From Rhodamnia argentea (Eukaryota > Streptophyta > Magnoliopsida > Myrtales > Myrtaceae), in contig NC_063151.1 of the NCBI RefSeq assembly GCF_020921035.1, positions 33,176,934 through 33,240,933 on the forward strand: a DNA stretch of 64,000 bases, in the 5' to 3' direction. Under the pieces are notes generated by a model, which saw nothing but the letters and a program-made list of their open reading frames with translations, had not been told where the DNA came from and did not search any database. The position numbers were made by a program, and so were the translations under genes. Positions 59,628 through 64,000 of this stretch are shown in pieces (position 1 is the stretch's first letter; the number at the start of each line of letters is the position of its first letter).

Positions 59628-62600
59628 TCATGAATCAAGGGTGACTGCAGGAGAGTCTTGATAGCCAGTGATGCCCATTATCCTGATCCTGGTGTTTGGC
59701 TGAACAGTTGAACCGCAAGGAAATCAGAACATGATGATCTAAGTAAGTGCAAATATGGTAGTTTTGATAGTCTTCTTGCTTCAAATGCACTTCTCTACAA
59801 TACCTGCCGATGACCAATATTTCTTCTGTACTTCTTTTTCTTCTTGTACTTGAAGACAATCACTTTGGGATCTAGACCCTGTATAAGAAGGATGCACACC
59901 ATCAATATGGAGAAATTTCCTTTTTCTTTCGTTTTTTGTTAAAAATTGGGAGAAAAAATGGATTTGTGAATGCATTGGCATACTATTTAAAATTCCAAAT
60001 TAACTATAGGATCCTACAACCTGCTCTTCAACAACAGCATGCACTGCAGCATTAGGCACCACTGGCTTTCCAATATAGGTACTTGTTTTGGTCCCCACAA
60101 GCAATACCTTATTCAAAATTATCTGCAGAAAATCCAAGAGTCAGATATCTGAAGAAAGAATAATGACAAATATAGCTCCAACAGGACCCTTGGAAGGTGC
60201 ATGGATCTAAAACTGAAAATAACTCTCTCCCAAGAGAAGAAAATATTTACATTAAGAAATGTGACAATTTCTCTAAATGTGGAAGGTCATCGTAATCACA
60301 ATAAATAACAGAGCAAACAGCTTCTGAAAACTCTTGACAAATATCCACGTATGTTAAGCACTTGTAGGCATGGATATTCACTTATATCACATACATATAA
60401 AGATCACTACAGAATCCTGAAGAATTAGATACAATGGAACTTTCATTGAGCTTTTGGAGCTCATTGTTTCTTTACTCATTTTGGAGAAACCTCAGGCAAT
60501 ACTTATTACAGGTTCCAAAAGCTTATGAAACTTTAAATAGAGGCCACCATAACGGGCTTCATGCTTTATATACTGAAAAATATCAATACAGCAGGCCTTG
60601 AGATTCTGGTACCCCAAACTAGATGGAAGTACTGATCCAATTCCTAATTAGTTTACATTCTCGTCTCCTCTTGTACTATATTGACACTTCAATCTTATTT
60701 CAGCAGCACCCATGCGCATATGCACATACATATACAAATGCACCCATTCATCTTGAACAAACAATCCAGATTTACCGAAGGACATTAGGAAAAAAATAGA
60801 TGGAAGCATTAATGTTTGACCGAGCTATTGACATCAACATCAACATCACATTTATCCCAAACTAGTTAGGGTCGGCGGTCAATGAACCCAAAAATAAATA
60901 AAATAAAAGCAAGACCGATTGAGAGGAAATAAATAATTATATAAAAATAAAAATAAATATATAAAAATAAAAATATATAAATATATATAGGGAAAAATGA
61001 CTAAAAAGAACAGTTTAAAACATAGGAATTCTGCTCCTCCACAATGCTAATAGTTTTCCTCCACTCCATCCTATTTCCTACTTCATTAAATCTTATTTTA
61101 CTACTTTCCCACAGGTAAATTTCGGCCGACCTCTTCCTTTCTTCATGTCATGCTCTCGGTAACAAACTTCTGTTCTTACCGGAGCATCTAAGGATCTTTG
61201 AAGATTATGCTCAAACCATCTCAATCTATGTTCTCTCATCTTTTCTGCCACCGGTACTACTCCAACTTTTCGTCGAATATCTTCGTTTCTTATCTTATCC
61301 ATACTTGTATGACCACACATCCATATTAACATCCTCATTTCTGCTACTCCCATTTTATGCTCATGTTGCCTCTATGCTGGCCAACATTCAGCTCCGTATA
61401 GCATTGCAAATCTTATCGCTATTTTATAAATTTTTCCTTTTAGCCTAAGAGGGATTTTGCGATCACACAAAAACCCCGATGCACCGCACCATTTCATCCA
61501 GCCTGCTCTAATTCTATAGCTTACATCCTCATCAATCTCTCCCCCTTTTTGCAATATTGATCCCGGATATCTAAAGGCATCTTTCTTGGATACCTCCTGT
61601 CCGAGCATATTCATGGATTCTTGATCTCCTCCTTTTGCCGTGTCGAACTCACACTTCATGTATTCGGTCTTACTTCGACTTAACGTAAATCCTTTAGACT
61701 CCAACGTGCTCCTTTATAATTCTAATTTAGCGTCAATCCTAGCCCTAGTCTCATCAATAAGCACAATATCATTTGCAAATAACATACACCACGGCACCTC
61801 ATCTTGGATATCTTTTGTTAGCTCATCCATAACTAGGGCAAAAAGATAAGGACTCAAAGCAAAACCTTGGTGTAAGCCTACCGTGATTGGAAAATAACTT
61901 GATGTGCCATTACAAGCCTTCCCATATGTAGTAACACCATCATACATATCCTTGATTGCCTCTACATAATTTGAAGGTACTTTTTTCTTCTCAAGAACCT
62001 ACCACGTAACCTTTCTTAGAACCCTATCATACGCCTTCTCGAGATCAATAAACACCATATGTCCGATCGAGCTATTGAATTGAATATTATTTTTTAGCAT
62101 CTCCAGCCTCAATCAAATGAAGAAACAGAAATGACATGCAAGTAGTCATGCCCTATATGCTAAAATAGAAAATGTCTTAACTTCGGAAAAAACTAAGAAA
62201 TTATCTAAGCAAGAAATTCAAACATGAACAAGTAAAGGACAAGATCAACTCTCCATATGTAATGGAAAACCTCTCACCCTCAGCACAGGTATGCATGAAT
62301 GCATCTACAAATGCATTGGGGGTGTAAATATTGGTGCATTTCTCTGTTTTAGTTTGGTGTCCCTAAAATCCACAATTGGGAACAAATAATCAGAAGAAAA
62401 ACTAAGACTCGCACTTTCCACTGGGATTATGAACAAACACAATCTCTTTCAGTCCATGGAAAATGTAATTTCAAAGAATCTTCAATGTGTCCAAAGCTAA
62501 CACCATATATGGGCAGCGAGGTGTTAAGCAGCACACAACCCTTCCAGATGTAAGCATGCGTACTGGTCTCCAACATAGGAGGCAACCATAAGGACTTGGG

Positions 62601-63948
62601 AAGAACTAGATGTAGGTGAGCCCTCAGACTAGAAAATACTGGGGTTATATGACAAGGTATTGTTCTAAGAGATTTTGTCCCAATATAACTATTCAGACTC
62701 CTTGTCTCATAAACAATTTATCATTCAACAGCTGATGAGCAAGATGAAGGACATAATCCTACTATAGGCTAAGTAACATACTTCCAAATTAAAGGATTTT
62801 TCAATGCTCTAATAACACCTCAATCTCAAATATAGATCTTCAAAGCATTTAGACTTCCATAAAAAGATGACGTCAACATAGAACCCTATAAACAATTGCT
62901 CTAAGCAAATGAGCCAAGCAAGTTGACATTCATTTTCAATCCAAGAAAGATCAAGAGGAAAGTGCTGGCACCCTGCCTCTTCCCACAACCAGCAATAACA
63001 TTTCAAAACTCTCTATTCTGGGGATGTGTCATTCTCCACCAAACATTTAATCGCCACTAAAGAGTACAAAGTTGAATTCTAATATATCAGCTGCATTGCA
63101 TACAAAATTCCCACAGAGCATATCTTTCCTGACTTCCCGTATGAGAGAGGAGTCGATCTCAAGAATCACTAGTTAGACCTCAGGATGCTGCCACAGAAGA
63201 TTCATCCTACTAGGCACAATACAATGTAAATTCATCCAATGAAAACCCAATTCCCTCCAAATGCACAAGGCCCTTTTTTACCTAAAGAAAGTTCCAAAAA
63301 ATTGCTTCCTTCACATATATAAATGGATGATTAAAATAATTCGACTACTTTAGTGCTCGTAAACAGGAGAGAGAATGTCCTCACCTTATCGTTCGCATTC
63401 GCACCTTTAAGCCTCTGCGTGTAAATATAGCGCCCAGGGAACACGATGTACTGGCGAGACCCAATCTAGTCAAAGTCCAGAACACGCACACCAGAAGGTA
63501 AGAATGAGCATCAAAACAACAATAACGACTACCCTCTTGCGTGTCTGAACAACAGAGACCACATTAAGTAAAAGACTGAGGAACCCATGTTGCCAACAAC
63601 CACGAAATGGCGCACGAGTAAGTCGCCACTCACCATGACCACGGCGAACACCTCCTCACGCTTGGGCGCGTCACTGGGGCTCGGAACCTCCGGGGCCGGC
63701 TCGGGCTCGGCGGGTTCGGGGGCGAATTCGATCACGGGAGCATCGGATTCGGAGGACTTGGCGGTAAATGAGCACGAGGAGGGCTTAGAGGGAGCTAGTT
63801 TGAGGGAGGGGAGAGGAGCGACGCTGGCCTTGGAGGGAGAGAAGGAGATGGAGGGCGAAAGGTGGGGATGGTGGGCTTTTGGGTTGTGAGAGAGTCTGCA
63901 TCGAGACGCGAGAGAAGAACAGAGGGAGAGTGTGGAGGAGGAAGCCAT
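59628..63948 (-). CDS. RPL21: Plastid 50S ribosomal protein L21 (bL21c), nuclear-encoded
   Basis: Five exons: 63948-63634, 63465-63385, 60122-60021, 59878-59804, 59699-59628, all in phase zero, giving 214 residues. Residues 1 to about 60 are Ser/Pro-rich (MASSSTLSLCSSLASRCRLS), a chloroplast transit peptide. An acidic Pro/Glu linker (EFAPEPAEPEPAPEVP) follows. The bL21 domain then runs from EEVFAVVMIGSRQYIVFPGR through LKGANANDKIILNKVLLVG, TYIGKPVVPNAAVHAVVEEQ, KYKKKKKYRRNIGHRQ and PNTRIRIMGITGYQ to the stop. It binds 23S rRNA in the plastid large subunit. Loss of the Arabidopsis homologue is embryo-lethal. The second intron is 3.26 kb and contains a LINE. Confidence 0.94.
60832..62067 (-). 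mobile_element. 5'-truncated RTE-type LINE in an intron
   Basis: The minus strand encodes an RTE-clade reverse transcriptase C-terminal half: VFIDLEKAYDRV, GLHQGFALSPYLFALVMDEL, then the catalytic block as FANDIVLIDE where an active element has FADD. Connection-type sequence follows, including RLRWFEHNLQR. The endonuclease and N-terminal RT are absent. The 3' end, at the low coordinate, is a (TGTTGA)n-like tail, typical of RTE. CGAGCTATTGA occurs at 60821-60831 and 62068-62078, an exact 11-bp target duplication. Several in-frame stops confirm that it is dead. It lies in the second intron of RPL21. Confidence 0.88.
62079..63384. other. Rest of the long RPL21 intron
   Basis: AT-rich intronic sequence without recognisable element ends or open frames of interest. 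Confidence 0.5.
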
Positions 63949-63980
63949 GATTCTTCACTGCTCTGCTCTGCTTAAACGTT

Positions 63981-63988
63981 CTTATATA
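63981..63988 (-). promoter_or_regulatory. TATA box of RPL21
   Basis: TATATAAG on the minus strand, 33 bases before the start codon. It is so close that the true leader may be very short, or another start site may be used. Confidence 0.4.
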
Positions 63989-64000
63989 TTGCAGGAGGGC

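Noticed and set aside
61093-61947. Minus-strand frames as separate host genes
   Set aside because: Together they are consecutive pieces of one RTE reverse transcriptase bounded by a target duplication.

Overview
This is nuclear DNA of a flowering plant, most likely a woody eudicot. The evidence is intron-bearing plant gene families, GT-AG introns, TATA boxes, AT-rich spacers packed with MITEs, a Ty1/copia element and an RTE-type LINE. The repeat style suggests Myrtaceae to me, but that is recollection and not proof. There are no bacterial-type operons, tRNA or rRNA genes, or CRISPR arrays.

Layout. 1-5.6 kb is degenerate MITE-rich spacer. At 5.6-7.1 kb (+) lies an intact four-exon COMT-type O-methyltransferase. 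At 9.7-16.3 kb (-) lies a seven-exon DUF616/MUCI70-like glycosyltransferase with a MITE in one intron. From 17.7 to 39 kb there is a tandemly amplified alpha-expansin cluster on the minus strand: three apparently coding copies, one pseudogene, and two relics that keep only a 3' end. Amplified spacer modules surround the genes, and a fossil copia element, MULE-type MITEs, a nested hAT-like element and a 2.5-kb insertion of uncertain class have jumped into them. A foldback Mutator-like element (39.8-40.6 kb) is followed by a GASA/snakin peptide gene (41.2-42.5 kb, -). 42.6-51 kb is mostly repeats and unrecognised sequence. A VND7-type NAC transcription factor lies at 51.3-52.8 kb (+), a TMEM41-like VTT-domain membrane protein at 55.3-58.4 kb (+), and plastid ribosomal protein L21 at 59.6-63.9 kb (-), with a 5'-truncated RTE LINE in its long intron.

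Functional theme. Several genes touch the cell wall: O-methyltransferase (phenylpropanoid type), MUCI70-like glycosyltransferase (wall polysaccharide), expansins (wall loosening), GASA peptide (growth) and VND7 (xylem vessel master switch). They are separate transcription units, so this may be coincidence.

Main points for follow-up. The copia element separates one expansin from its ancestral upstream region. The splice acceptor of a second expansin has lost its AG. A ~180-bp tandem module sits upstream of the expansins. Exact 9- or 10-bp target duplications identify otherwise anonymous elements as Mutator-like. The NAC gene has a GC-AG intron and an overlapping upstream ORF. I found no convincing previously undescribed biological system; the novelty is in how the expansin array was built and rewired. 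All gene models were spliced by eye and checked only for reading-frame continuity.
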